NCBI GenBank assembly: GCA_005406025.1
Contig: BGZK01000076.1
Coordinates: forward strand, 682,001-746,000
Origin: Eumeta japonica
Lineage: Eukaryota; Arthropoda; Insecta; Lepidoptera; Psychidae
DNA length: 64,000 nucleotides
Direction of reading: 5' to 3'
Numbering within the stretch: position 1 is the first letter of the stretch; every line of letters begins with the position of its first letter. Shown here one piece after another: positions 1 to 12,531 of this stretch. The notes beneath the pieces were generated by a model. That model did no database searches, was not told the DNA's origin, and worked only from the letters and a program-made list of their open reading frames with translations. A program made the translations under genes and the position numbers.

Positions 1-604
1 TTTAAAAAATAAATTATTTATTAAAAAGAATGTTCTCACTGACTCATTTATAGATATTTTTCATGAATATTAAACACATATTTTTCAACATCCAACTAGA
101 GGCCTAAATATCAATTTCCTTAAGTTTCGAATTCATAAATAACTGCATTGCCACGTCATTTTCCATCCTCAATTTTGTCTTTTTAAGCATTTAACGTTCC
201 AATAGTTCAGAAAACGAAACAGAGTAACGACACGCCATGCCCTGTTCTTATATACATTTGTGATTACTAACTAAAAAAATACTTTTTAAACAAAATCAAA
301 TACGCACTTTGACATGAGTCATACCAAAATCTATGGGTACCAAGAACAAAACTTAGGGTAACCGTAACGGAAAGGTTATGCCGTCATATATAGGATATAC
401 AATTGCCACAGAATGCAAAGAGATAAATTAAGGATGATATAATTGTTCCTAGTATATATTACATTAGTCAATGTTACCGTCATAAGTCACATCATATTTT
501 TTGTACTATATCCATAAAATAGTTCTACAGAACATTTTTATACACAATGGTAAGCAATATTATTAAGCAGTTATTATCATATTGACTGCTAATAAGGTAC
601 TTAC
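1..604 (-). other. intron after HDAC4 exon C (partial)
   Basis: This is AT-rich non-coding sequence downstream of the GTAAGT donor at 604. It contains the intron start but no further exon, so the rest of the gene lies outside the window. I see no recognisable repeat or RNA gene in it. Confidence 0.8.
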
Positions 605-843
605 CAATTTCTATAGGGTGAGCTTGAGACTGTGCCATTGGCGTTTGCGGCTGCCTGCTTCTTCATCAAGAACACCTGCAACTTCTGTTTGACTTCGGTG
701 GAGGCGTTCGCGCTGTGCTCGTGTTTGTCCTTCTTCCGCAGCAGCTCGAGGCGGTCGCGCTCGCGCCGCTCGCGGGCCTCGCGCGCCTCCCGCGCCTCGC
801 GGGCCTCGCGCGCCGCCTCTACTGCGCGCTGCTGCTCCCACAA
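605..843 (-). CDS. HDAC4: HDAC4-family, charged helix and MEF2-binding exon (exon C)
   Basis: The exon has 239 bases: 79 codons plus two bases. The acceptor is GTGCACAG|TTGTGG at 844/843 in phase 0, and the donor is AATTG|GTAAGT at 605/604 in phase 2. It encodes LWEQQRAVEA, five Ala-Arg-Glu repeats, a basic/acidic helix ending in LELLRKKDKHEHS, then ASTEVKQKLQVFLMKKQ and TVSSSPYRNW (the last codon is completed by the next exon). The STEVKxKLQxF..xKK motif is the class IIa HDAC helix that docks on MEF2 and is the strongest family signature in the window. Vertebrate HDAC4 and HDAC9 have LQEF where this protein has LQVF (codon GTG). No deacetylase domain lies in the window; it must follow below position 1. 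The (ARE)n run is coded by a GC-rich 9-bp repeat unlike the AT-rich surroundings. Confidence 0.94.
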
Positions 844-2180
844 CTGTGCACACACGGACACTTGATATACCATACACTCTTACGACTCATTTATAAATTT
901 TACAACGCCTTGCACGCGATTACGTGGACGTAGACACAGATCGCGTCAAACTTTATGAACGATCTGAAACCATGGCGAGTACGAATTTACGTCGATGTCG
1001 TTAAAACAGATAACAATTAAGTTCATCTGGTATCCTGACCACATTTAGATCCCGATAAAGTTTGAAGCTGTCTTATAGAACAATGTTGAACTGTTATCGA
1101 TGAAAATAAAGTCTGAGCAAACTAGGTATCAAAATACTTATGAATAATGACATAGATTAACATAAGAAATGATAGTTACAGAAAAACTAATTTAGCTATA
1201 CGAAAGTTATACGGTAGGAGAGCTCTTCTAGATACATCTTAAATACTGAGTAGATAAACCAATCTTTGGTAAATGAAATTACGTGTACATAACGAACGAA
1301 CGCTAAACAATAACGAGGTTTAGTTTCGTAGATTTTTATGGTTGTATAATTATTTTTATGTATGGATAATAGAATTTTATGTATGATTTTATGGTATCAT
1401 TTAAATAATTTCCGTAGATTAGCCACGTGAAATAATGTCATACAACCAAGAATTTAATAATTGAAGAACGTCCATATAAAACGTAAATATATTAACTTCG
1501 AGATAGTACATAATAGTTTCAACCATAAACGCGTCCTGACAAACAGTTTTTCCTCCAAATTATTCCTTAGATATTAATTTTAGCCCAAAACCTTATATTC
1601 TACAACAATATTATACCTTAAAATCGTCCAGACTAAACAAACAAGCTGCCAGTGTAAGTCTCATCGACATCCATCCAACGCATCCCGACTTCTAACGGAC
1701 AGACAGAGACCTTGCATTACATAACAAAAACCATTAAAATATTATAGTAGTCTTCATTATCTAAATAAAACACATATTTTGCCTAATCGTCGAACATGAG
1801 ATGGCGTTGCGTCATCTTATGTCTATTCCATAACAGATGGCGCTTATTAGACATTTTTCTTAAATTCCATCAGAACAACGTCGTTGACTCAGTATGTATT
1901 AAATATTTTAGAATAGTACCAATAAATGTTATTGAAAAAGTTTATATCATAAGTCACTGCAGAACGTGTTACTGTACTTTTATTGAAATGTTTCGATTAG
2001 AGTTATTATCCTGGAACATGGCGCCTGGTTGATAGTAATTTTTACTTCTGGAAATATGAATCCGCCGATTTTTTTTACTCTAAGTATTAATTAAATAGTT
2101 CATGTGAAATAAAATATGCTGTTTTCTAAATTGTACTCAATTAATAGTTATAAATTGGCGGCATTTGTTTCTTTAGTTTC

Positions 2181-2249
2181 GACAATATAGTAGTAGTCTA
2201 CAATATAGTAGTAGTCTACAATATAGTAGTAGTCTACAATATAGTAGTA
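2181..2249 (+). repeat. 18-bp tandem array, about four units
   Basis: Nearly identical copies of TACAATATAGTAGTAGTC run head to tail, with an internal GTA microsatellite. It is a local minisatellite in the intron and has no coding role. Confidence 0.9.
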
Positions 2250-2429
2250 TACATAAACAGGTAAACGCCGTACACACCCACACAATCGATGCCATCGAAC
2301 TCTCACTAACGCCTGATGTAGTAAGTAACTGAACGAAAACTGGGACACGTGTGTTTTTACAAGCTTTTATTTACATTCAACTGTCCGAGTGTCGAAACTG
2401 TAAAAGAATTTTAGACCACTCGCCGGTTT

Positions 2430-2880
2430 CCGATTGAGCTGAAATTTCATATGCATATGAAAATCAGATGACACTGCAATAATTTGACACCACCGAGATG
2501 ATGTGATGATGGAGTCAAGAGATAAATAGTGAAACACTTTAACAGCAAAGACACAAATTTTTTTATATGCATTTGACTGCAATATCCCGTTCTATATAAA
2601 ACTTTATGACATGACTCATGTACCCAAGGTTAGCTCCCGGCAAGGAAACTCCTCAAGGACAAACAGCACAGACACGAAATTTTGTGTGTACATTTAATTG
2701 TGACAGCCTGTTCTAAACATCATCATGACTTGGCTGCTCCATCCAGAGTTGGTCCCCGGCGAGAGAATTCCTTCACAGTGAACAGTAGAAACACAAAACT
2801 TTGATATGCATTTAAGTGATAGCTTGTTTTAAGCACTATCATGACAAGGCTGCTGCACCCAGGGTTGGCTCCTCCTAAAC
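2430..2880 (+). repeat. four diverged ~120-bp tandem units
   Basis: A motif of the form ACAAATTTTnATATGCATTT recurs near 2439, 2552, 2676 and 2795. In the last three units it is followed by a TTCTA..A..ATCATGAC-like block and a 'CCCAGGGTTGGCTCC'-like block before the next copy begins with AACAGCA.AGACAC. The first unit is the most diverged. This is an old satellite-like or transposon-internal tandem array. Confidence 0.65.
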
Positions 2881-5187
2881 GGGTGCAAGCGAATCCGCAG
2901 ACAAAAGTTTACTTAATAATCCTGAATTTAAAAGTAATACCAGTTTAGTAATTATTATGAATATATAACATAGATAATAATTACTAAGCTAATTATATTA
3001 CTATGAAACAATATTGAAAATTATGAAATAAATAATCGTAAAAAAATTGAAAACAAACTTTTATACTATTAAAAAGTGAGTAATAAATTAAAAATAATCT
3101 TATCTCGATTAAAAACAAGTCATTTTCTACACTTTGACCGTTGATAGACACTAAAGTTGCGTCTTCTTCTATATCTTCTACACTGTTCGAATAAAAGCGT
3201 GTTACATTCGACAGCAGGACAGAAAAATAGAGTGTAACACGTTTTTTCTGGTAATACAACGATTTGACAAAAAAAGAAGGAATTTTAAAGTCGATCAACA
3301 GTTAAATATAGAAAATGCTTTGTTTCTAATCAAAATTAGTATATTTTTAACTTTTTACTTCTTTTTTTTATATAAAAGCTTGCTTTTAATTTTTGTTTTA
3401 CGGCTATTTTTAGATCCTGACTCTAATATATGTAATATATTTTACAATGACATAAACATATTGCGTCGTGACCACAAATCATTCATTTTCAATAACACCA
3501 TGATAATTTATCACAAACAAACTTACGTTTTCATCGGATTACTTGAATGATTATTTAAAAAACGATCAATGTCATTGCTGGATAAGAATTTCCCCGCCGT
3601 CTTGTTTAAAAATGTAAACATCGTAATAGTTGTGGATTCTTTTTGAAAAAAAAAAACATTCGTTTTCATGCTGTTTTTTGTCTAAATAATTAAATTAACA
3701 TCTCACCCACTGACATTTTTTTACAATTATATCACCCATTCCGATTGCTGTAAAACGAGCTCACGCTAAACATCACAACGCCTCCGTAAGATGATTTGCG
3801 ATTTAGCCTTGCTACTTAACGAATCGAATTCGTAAGCGCCTTATGATGTAATTTATTACTATGAGCGTACTAATTCTGTAAACTTAATGTGACTCAGCCG
3901 ATATTGTTATGACGTCCAAATTATGTCACAATAGAGAAGGGTTTCCCGCCGCGTAACTTTGATATTATAACAATATCGATTAAGTCGTGTTAACTTTACT
4001 AAATTGGTCTGTAGATTTTTCGTCAAGATTATGCAGCAATGACGTCGGAACATTTGTCGCTCAGACATAACTTGTAGAACTGTTGATTTTTTTCTTGACC
4101 CATTAGTTGATAATTTCAATTTAGGACAACTGTTTGTCGATCCTGATGATTTATCATATAAAATCAAAAACATCTCTGAAGTAGTAGTACTACATAGTTG
4201 GTAATAGAAATTCCAAGGTTTAATCCAAAACAATCGAGAGGTAGAAGAAAAACGTGAAATCCAACACAACGAATTCTAGATCTTTCCCTAAACTCTTGCG
4301 CAGCTTTCGCGTTTGCAATGATAGAAGCAGGCTGACCCGAGTGGTCGATGCGTTCGCCGACCATCGAACTTGTTGCGGTGACGCTGGATATCGTTAGAAA
4401 GCCAACGGTTTCGATCGTTTACAATTGATCAATTCACTGCTCAGTTAGATATTGAACACTTGCAACTTTTGGTATAAAATGATAGGTTGCACTTTCATAA
4501 ACTCTTTGTATTAAACATGACTATATATTTTGAACGTTCCGACATAGTTGCTCATCTTTAGGGCACGTATTAATTCTATTTAACATTTAACCTAATAATT
4601 TATGGAATTGCTAAAACGGAACTTCCGGCGCGTTCAAATTACGTTGGCGCTGTATCCAGTTTTGGTACCGTTTATGTCATCCGTCCGTCGCGATCGGCTG
4701 CTCGTGCGTCTATTTTTAATCACTTCTATCAGCACTAGTGCATTTTTTTTTTAAATGACAACGCGTGCATCGAGTACGACACGGCAATTAGATTGTCCAA
4801 GTCTCCATTTGCGACTCGCCACGTGCGAAATAACACAATACACGTGCGTTGGCCAGTGGCAAGCTAATAACGAAATTTTGATGGCTCGGTAATCTGAACG
4901 AAGCCTAACCCTCGCTAGTGACCCTGGTACAACTAAACATGATATGACATTAATTTCTCGATGAAGTGCAAAAGCGACACATTTCAACCGTCTTACTATA
5001 CGGCGACACGAATCAAAACATATCCATATGTATAACGCTATACAAAATTTGAAGTGTTATTATTTACGCTCGTGACGTCGGCGCTAAGCGGATAAGGACG
5101 TTGTTTAATTATGAGATTATAGTAATAATCGATTCCTATCTGTATCGTTAATGACTTAATTACACGATTCTTAAAAGAGTCTTATAC

Positions 5188-5238
5188 ATTTATTATTTTA
5201 TGGAATATAATAATTATATATTCCATAAAATAATAAAT
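5188..5238. repeat. perfect 22-bp inverted repeat with 7-base loop
   Basis: The arms 5188-5209 and 5217-5238 are exact reverse complements around the loop ATAATTA. The arms contain TTTTATGGAATATA. The structure could be a short hairpin transcript, a MITE core or a recent palindromic duplication. It is AT-rich but too perfect to be expected by chance. Confidence 0.85.
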
Positions 5239-6487
5239 GATACACTTAATTTTTATAGTTATTTCGAAAATTGTAAATCGTTTGACATATCACTATAAAT
5301 ATCATATAACCTTTTTTTTAATCAACCATGTGGTGGTGTTATTTTTGACTTGTTCCATTTTAATCTCCAAAAATGCATTTTATAATGTTTTTGGTATGGA
5401 TATAACATAATTTAAATGAAATGAATTCTAAATTAATGGAAATTATTACCTTAATTGATGAAATCTCAAACTGTTAAAAATTTGTCCAAATAATCGCGAC
5501 TGACACCGCCATGAACTAATTTTTTGGATTGTTTTGCCGCATATATCTACTTCGTGGACTTTTACTGATGAATAGATCAAAAAATCCTAAGTCTCATAGT
5601 TATTTTCATATTCATTACACCTTTTTGTTTTTGCGCTAGTAAATAAATTCATATTGCAAACAATAGGCTGTACAGTGAAACCTGTATAACTGGACACTGA
5701 AGGGACCTATATTTTTTTAATCACCTATAGAGGTTTTTCACTTACCCAGTTTCCCAAACAGTTGGGTTAGCATGACTGTTGTCTTATTTGTAAGACGGTC
5801 GAAATGTACCAATTTCATATAAAGAGGTGCAATAATAAAATAAAAACATAAACCTAATATTGTCTCACTATTATTGACACACAGTCTGTTGAGCTACAAA
5901 GGCCCAATTGCGGACGTAAACATCGATAAAAATCTAAGAAATCATATCTCCGTCACAAAGATTTAAAAATTCCCAGCAACAGAGATATCTCAATGCAAAA
6001 GTGTCGGGACTTCATTGTAATTATCAATAACAGAGGTCTCTCACATCCCAGGACCTGTTTATTCAGGTTGCACTGTATACATCGGCACCGTTAAACAGCT
6101 CGTCCGCACTTTGAAAATGTCAATTCCTTCGTTAAAGCACCCTAACGCCAACTTATCCAAGCGGCACGCACAAAGTATGAGTCGTCCGCACTACAATTTT
6201 ACTTTTATAATACAGTAGCCGTCAGATATTTGGCACCAGTTCCATGTCTCGTGCCGATCTTCGGATTCATCGAAAATTCTTTAAACGTGATGAATTCCAT
6301 CTCGCGTGTTGTCACAAATCGATGATGATGATTCAACGCTAGGCGTCATCGCATTTGTTTCCAATTTGCCTTGCGATAAACTACCACAGAATACCACAAC
6401 GTTGTCATATAAAAGTTCAAGTGGGAGTCGGATATGTAATGTGATTTGCAATACGCATTTTTTTAATGATTCACTATTATATATAAA

Positions 6488-6890
6488 CTAGCTTTATGCC
6501 CGCGTCTCCGCCCACACGGATATAGAATGTACTTACTCCTTCATCACCTGTTACGTGTTGATTGACCCGACCTCGACCCCGCTTCTAATTCTGACCCTGG
6601 TGGTGTTATTGGTTTCGCTCCCGGTCACGCTCTCGATTCTATTCGCGATCGCACATTCCATTTCGATTCCGGTCTCGGTTTCAATTTCCGTCCGGGACTG
6701 GCTCTGGGTCTTGCTCGCTCTCGGGTGGTAATGTCGAAAATAATTTATTGATGACGTATTTCAAATGTAATTTTATTACTTACGAAATAAAGATATTTTT
6801 AATTTGATTTGATTTGATCTTGCTCCTAGACTCGCTTTCAATCACGACATCGCTATTGATCACGTTTCCGATTTGTACGAAGCCGGGGCA
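6488..6890 (+). mobile_element. dispersed lepidopteran repeat, copy 1 (degenerate TCTCGATTCC body)
   Basis: It starts ACTAGCTTTATGCCCGCGTC, a degraded form of the 'ACTAGC..CCCGCGGCTTCGCCCGCG' start seen intact at 48536. A body of loosely repeated C/T-G-A phrases (GGTCTCG, CTCGATTC, GACCTCGACC) follows. A second element ending AATAAAGATATTTTTAATTTGATTTGATTTGAT interrupts it at about 6734-6818. That pentamer tail is a retroposon 3' end, so the structure is nested. Confidence 0.6.
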
Positions 6891-8517
6891 AACGTTAGCA
6901 TCAAAATAACATATGTATATATAGCTTTCTATAAATGAAAAAACTTTACAATCTGTGCAGTAGATCCGTTCAATGTAGGATAAATACGCGACCGAAACCG
7001 AGAAGAAATGCTAGTGGACATCATAAACATGAGAGCGTATTCAAATGAAACGTTGTGACAAAATTTCCTTTGAAAGGTTAGCGGCGACAAACATACGGAA
7101 GTTGTATTTTTATATATAAAGATTATACAGTAAAATATCGCACGCATACAAGGGGACAACACTGCGATATAAGTGTAGCTTCGGCGGGTTGCGCCAAAAG
7201 GAAAAACACTAAACGTAAACATTAACCGTGAGATTTGCTAAATTACGCACGAGTAACGTTTGCCGCTCAACACAAGTTTTTCCTAATTACAAAAAAATAA
7301 ATCGGAATTGTATCTATAATTTACTAGCATACGTTTAGTTTTTAAAATGATATTAATAAATAGACATGAAAAATAAATTACAAGCGATTGTAGAATGATT
7401 CGTATTTCTACAAAATATATTAATTGTCGAATCGTTGTTCTGGGACAGATGCGTCTGCTTGAGTAGCTCACTTTTCATAAGCGAGAATAAATGGGTCTTT
7501 TTGGAACAAATGATAATTATATGAATAAGAATAATAAAATGATAAATATTCTTAAATCAACAAATACCTATTCATGGGCGTTGCATTCAATCATATCAAT
7601 TTTGCGACACTAATCCGCGTAATTTCTACAATATATGAGTACGCAGATAAAGATCGTAACACATCCGCGCACCTATCCCACGGCCACGAGGCGCGGCCGC
7701 TCACCAGCATCAGTTATACCCCTTTAGTCAAATCGCAGTGGGTCCACTTAAACGTTTGAATCTTGGGTCTGTGTACCGTTTCGTGTCGACATTTTCTGAT
7801 AAATAGTCTCTATTCACAAAGTATTGATCGGTTGAACGCCCGAGGCACGACCGGGTAAAGTAAAAAAATATTATTTTTTCATAATTTTATTTCATATATT
7901 TGAATCGCAAGTTGAAACTGCACTTAAGCCATTTATTAACGATAATTTTTAAATTAAAAGTAAAAGACAGCATTGTCCCTTTTCCGAATGGAAAAAACAG
8001 AGGTGCGACAGCGATTCGAAAAATAAATACTGACTTTATTACGCCACTGTTACATTTTGTAAATGGGAACGCATTACTGGGTCAAAAATTGAGGGACTGA
8101 TTAGAACAGTCGAGCGGGATGACACGTTTGTGTGTTCTACGGCCGTGACACTAGTCTATGCTTACACCGAATGTATTGATTTGCCCTTATACTTTATAAC
8201 TGAAACTATGAAAAACAACAATTATTTATTCATTAATCGCACATATTGCGTTTATCTTGAGATAGAAAACGGTGATGAATATAAACTACCTAGATATATT
8301 TAAATTTAAAATAATTATAGCTAATAACGACGTACAAAAACTGACACTATTGAATTCGGTAATGTTTATTTTTCCAAGGAAAATAATTTAATTTTAAGTT
8401 ATCTATTAATATATAAACAGAAAAATGTATCACGAAAAAATTTTGATCATTTTTATTTTAAGATGAATGAATAAATATTTTGTTAGTCTTTCGGATACAT
8501 CATGAGAACGTTATATG

Positions 8518-9264
8518 TAAAGTTGCCGCGAATAGTTGTTATAGCGAATAGTCGAATACCGAGTAATCGCCATTCGCTTTGGCGAATAGTCGAATAACTC
8601 GGCATTACTATTCGACATAAATAAGCACATTAAACATAATTTTATTTCTATTAAATATAGCATTAAACTCAGGCTCATTTATTTGTTATTTAATTTTAAT
8701 AATAATTTTAATTTTAAAACTTATTTTTTAAGTTGTGAAATAAAGCTAGAGAAATCTGTTTCATGTGTAATAGGCACGTAATTCGTATATATTTATTTAA
8801 TTTTTTAAATGCTGGCAACCCTTTTCAAGTAAATACTTTTTTCTATTTTTTATTTTATTTCTATAAAGACTATTTTCTGAGGCAGGATTACTTTACGAGA
8901 AAAAGCGAAACCGACTCGCTCCCGAACGTGCAGAAAAAATAGTTTTTTTGCATCACAATCTGCCTCTGGTGGATTTTAAATATTAATTAATTAAAAAACC
9001 TAATGACAGGCACAGGAGAGAATTTTAAATTTTAATATTTAATATGATAAATAATTATTGATGTTGTGTTTAGTTTTATTAAGGAAAATAATAAAGAATG
9101 ATTATTTTTAGTTATTAGTTTTTTTTGTTCGTTAAAAATTTATTTTAGACGAATACTCGCCGAATGCCGAATAATACTCGAATTATTCGGTATTCGACGA
9201 ATATAAAAAAAAATGTCGAGTAATGCCGAATACCGAATAATAGCGAGTATTCGCGACAACTCTA
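8518..9264. mobile_element. non-autonomous hAT transposon (747 bp)
   Basis: Terminal inverted repeats are TAAAGTTGCCGCGAATA at the left and TAGAGTTGTCGCGAATA (reverse complement) at the right. They are flanked by an exact 8-bp target duplication GTTATATG at 8510-8517 and 9265-9272. Subterminal regions are rich in GAATAGTCGAATACCGA-type repeats in both orientations. There is no transposase frame. The 8-bp duplication and TIR shape place it in the hAT superfamily, and the intact duplication suggests a fairly young insertion. Confidence 0.88.
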
Positions 9265-9519
9265 GTTATATGCATTGTCAAAACCCTAACTATTTTTTTC
9301 ATTCTATGCCATTAGGTGCATAGTAAACATGCATAATATATTAAAAATTACTTCGTTTTATATACATATTACAATACTGCTATTCGGTCGCCATTTCACA
9401 GAAAGTTATTACCTATGTATCCATTTGCATTCAGTGTCACGTGCGTGTAAACACCGCTTACACGCACAATTCGTTTCATTATTTTAATTTTACCAACGCG
9501 AAAACATCCATGAAAATAG

Positions 9520-9730
9520 TTGCCGGCGCAATCTGTAAGGTCGCACGTCGGGTCCATTCATGTGTATAATTAGCGCGAACCGCGGCACACCGGCGGTGAC
9601 GCGCCGGCGCGCCCGGCGCCCGGCGCCCGCGCGTCGGCCGCCGACGACACGCGCGGGCGCTGACGTCGCCGGCGAGATAACATGACGGCCGTCGATACGA
9701 CAATTAAACGGCCGCTGTGGTCGACGATTG
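9520..9730. promoter_or_regulatory. GC-rich island in the HDAC4 intron
   Basis: A dense CpG segment includes a GGCGCCC doublet and CTGACGTCGCCGG (near-CRE, 9660). Open frames across it in several phases are composition artefacts. It may be an intronic promoter or enhancer; nothing identifies a transcript. Confidence 0.3.
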
Positions 9731-11982
9731 CGTAACGCCCGATACGTGAACAGACAAACTGTGCATCTCCATCTATGTACACATGTTTTTATCTTTCGCT
9801 TTATGTCTTCATTTAAAAAATTCGCAACGATATTTCTAAGGGTATTTGTAATAAATACCCTTGTATTATTCGCGAAGTATGAATAACACGGGGTAGGTCG
9901 TGTCATCCGCACGACCGCGGGTGTCTCGAGCGTGAGTGACAACGTCTACCTCTGGGATAAATGTAATGACGCATATTTTCGATATCTTTCATGACGTCGT
10001 TTGTCTCGTCTCGCACTCTCCACGTTCCATAATTTGATCGACGATTAATTAAAGATTCGTAATTCTCTTTAATCTTTAAAATTCACAGTCTCTTCCTAAG
10101 CAACTGTATTCCCTATTAACCGCGATATCACTTGTATCAGAGAGATCGTCAGCTATGGAACAGAATTCTAGCGGAATTTCTTAAACCGTTCAACGCATCC
10201 ACTCCTCGTGGTACACGTAGGTGAGTCGACGGCACGCCCTGTAGCAAAACGGCACGCACCGGCCGCTTCTCCCGCGGAACCACTTCAACGCTGCAACAAT
10301 GTACAACAGAAGCACTCGGTCGATACATAAACTACCTAACGATGTATGAGCATTCAATGTTCTATTTGCGTTTTGCCAACAACAGCCTGGAATAGATAAA
10401 GGTAATTCACGCAACGCTAACTTTATGAACGCGCCCGCCGAGTCGGACGTTATCATTAAATATCACAATTGTAAAGAATTTTATTCGACTACCTGCAATG
10501 ATGAAACATTATTATGTTACCGAAACATATTCACTGTTTTGTCGCATCGATAGGGTAGAACCACATTTAAATTGCACTGTAAATAATTATGCACGTTTTA
10601 AAAAATAGACAAAAAAACAGACCAAACGCGTATTATACCAGATTTACGTGCCTAGAATTTACTTTCATCTATAAACCTTATGAATTTCAATTAAGATTAT
10701 TTTTTACGGAGCGTAAGATTAAATTTCTGGTAGGTGCCTAACTGAGAATCATTGTTAATATCCATACTATAACTCAAAAATATTTTTATGTAGTATTTAT
10801 TAACTGAGTTAGCTATCTAGATTCCTACGAAAGCATGGGATTATAAAATGGGAGGGGACAGATACTGTTAACGCATCTCGCGACATAATCAACCAAATAG
10901 AAAAGTCGTTTACAGACCTTGATATGTATTGCACTTTTATGGTTTTCTAACGATATCCCTTACAATTAGGTGTACAAAAAGCTTTCATCTTTTAGTTTTA
11001 CGTGAGTACGGAACGATGGCCACAATAAACTATTTAATTTCGAAATTTCACTTAAATATATGAGGATTCACTCAACATGCAATTTTATAGGAACGGATGG
11101 AATGATAGAAAAGTTATAATTCCGCGATATATAAACGAACAGACATAAAGAGATATTTATATTTTATTATTTTGACCTTTGCCTTACAGGATTTTAAAAA
11201 CGAGTGAATATATTATTAAATATGCCACTGCAGACGCAGTTTACACACTACATGTAAGCTGTGTTCCCAAAAATACGGCTTTATTTCATTTAATGACACC
11301 AGAAGAAGGGTTGAATAATAAAAAAATGTTTACTTCGTTTTTAAACGGGAAGCTCTAACACGCCATTATAATATCAAAGAGAAATGAACAAACGTAGCGA
11401 TGGAGAGTAGTAATATTAAAACAGAATATTGTTATCAACAAACTTTATCTGACTGAAAAAGCGAATTGCTTGTCAATATCTTTGATCAAACGAAACGCGA
11501 AAAGGCAATGCATTTCTGATAAGATCCACGCCGAGAAACATGTGGAAAAATAAAATACGCATAATATTATTATGGAATATAACAAAAGTAGATAACATAT
11601 TTCGGGATGTTTCAAGAGAAACCATAAGTGAAATGTCAATTTGAGAGTAACTTTATTTATGCACTGTCAGAATGAAAAAAAAAATGACATTAATATTTTT
11701 TCTAACAAAAATCAATCGAATATATTTGTCTTTCAAAGTAGTATAACATATAAATGTATATATATATATAAAGATGGTACTCTCAAGTTGACTCATTTTT
11801 ATCAGAACTGAGATGTGATGATAAGATCGATGAGGGATCAAGGAAGTTCTTCTAATACTATCAGCATATAATAATTTAAGTTTCGGAGAGTGTCATTTGG
11901 TGCAGTGGAACTGATAATGAAACACATGGTTCACAAATGGCAATTGAAGAGAATTTTAGACCATTTATTTAAATTCTCGAGA

Positions 11983-12001
11983 TTACGTCAGTATGACGTC
12001 A
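11983..12001. promoter_or_regulatory. tandem CRE-type sites, one helical turn apart
   Basis: TTACGTCA (11983-11990) is followed by the perfect CRE palindrome TGACGTCA (11994-12001), with starts 11 bases apart. A short GC-rich segment (to about 12080) follows. Such pairs are typical bZIP (CREB/ATF, PAR-bZIP) binding arrangements. Function here is inferred only. Confidence 0.4.
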
Positions 12002-12487
12002 CAGTCCTCGCGGTATCGGCCGCGCGCCGCCCGCCATCGGAACTTTTACAAATAAGTCCCGTACGCGCGCTTTTAGTTTGTTGTGGTTTTAACGGGTAAT
12101 AATTATACCTACTTCTAGTTTTTGTTTTAGAAATCGCTGCACCTGTAAGTTATACGGCCATCGAGGAAAGATTCTAGAATGGCCAGTCGGAAGATCTGAC
12201 AAGAATGCGTTACTTGATGATGGTTCAATATTTTATAAAAAATAGGGTTTTACGGCTGCCGAAATTCGTGGAATAAAAATAATAAGGTATGACTCATAAG
12301 AATTATTTATTATAACACTTATAGGTACTTATAAACATCTACATGAAACCTATTTCGAACTTTAGATTAAATGTAGTATTAATTTCATGGACTAGAAAAA
12401 ATATATCCACCAGCTATAACAAAAAAAAAATAGTGGCACTCCGGGAATGCCGACATAAGTGAAAACTTGAACAATTATGTGCGTATT

Positions 12488-12531
12488 TTGAAACATCAGG
12501 AAATATTTTTGAATCGTCAGGAAATATTTAA
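12488..12531 (+). repeat. two-copy ~22-bp direct repeat
   Basis: TTTTGAAACATCAGGAAATA and TTTTGAATCGTCAGGAAATA stand head to tail. This is a minor local duplication. Confidence 0.6.

Noticed and set aside
9479..9942. Overlapping minus-strand open frames of 70-150 codons
   Set aside because: They arise from the GC-rich island, are Arg/Ala-rich, overlap in all phases and have no domain.
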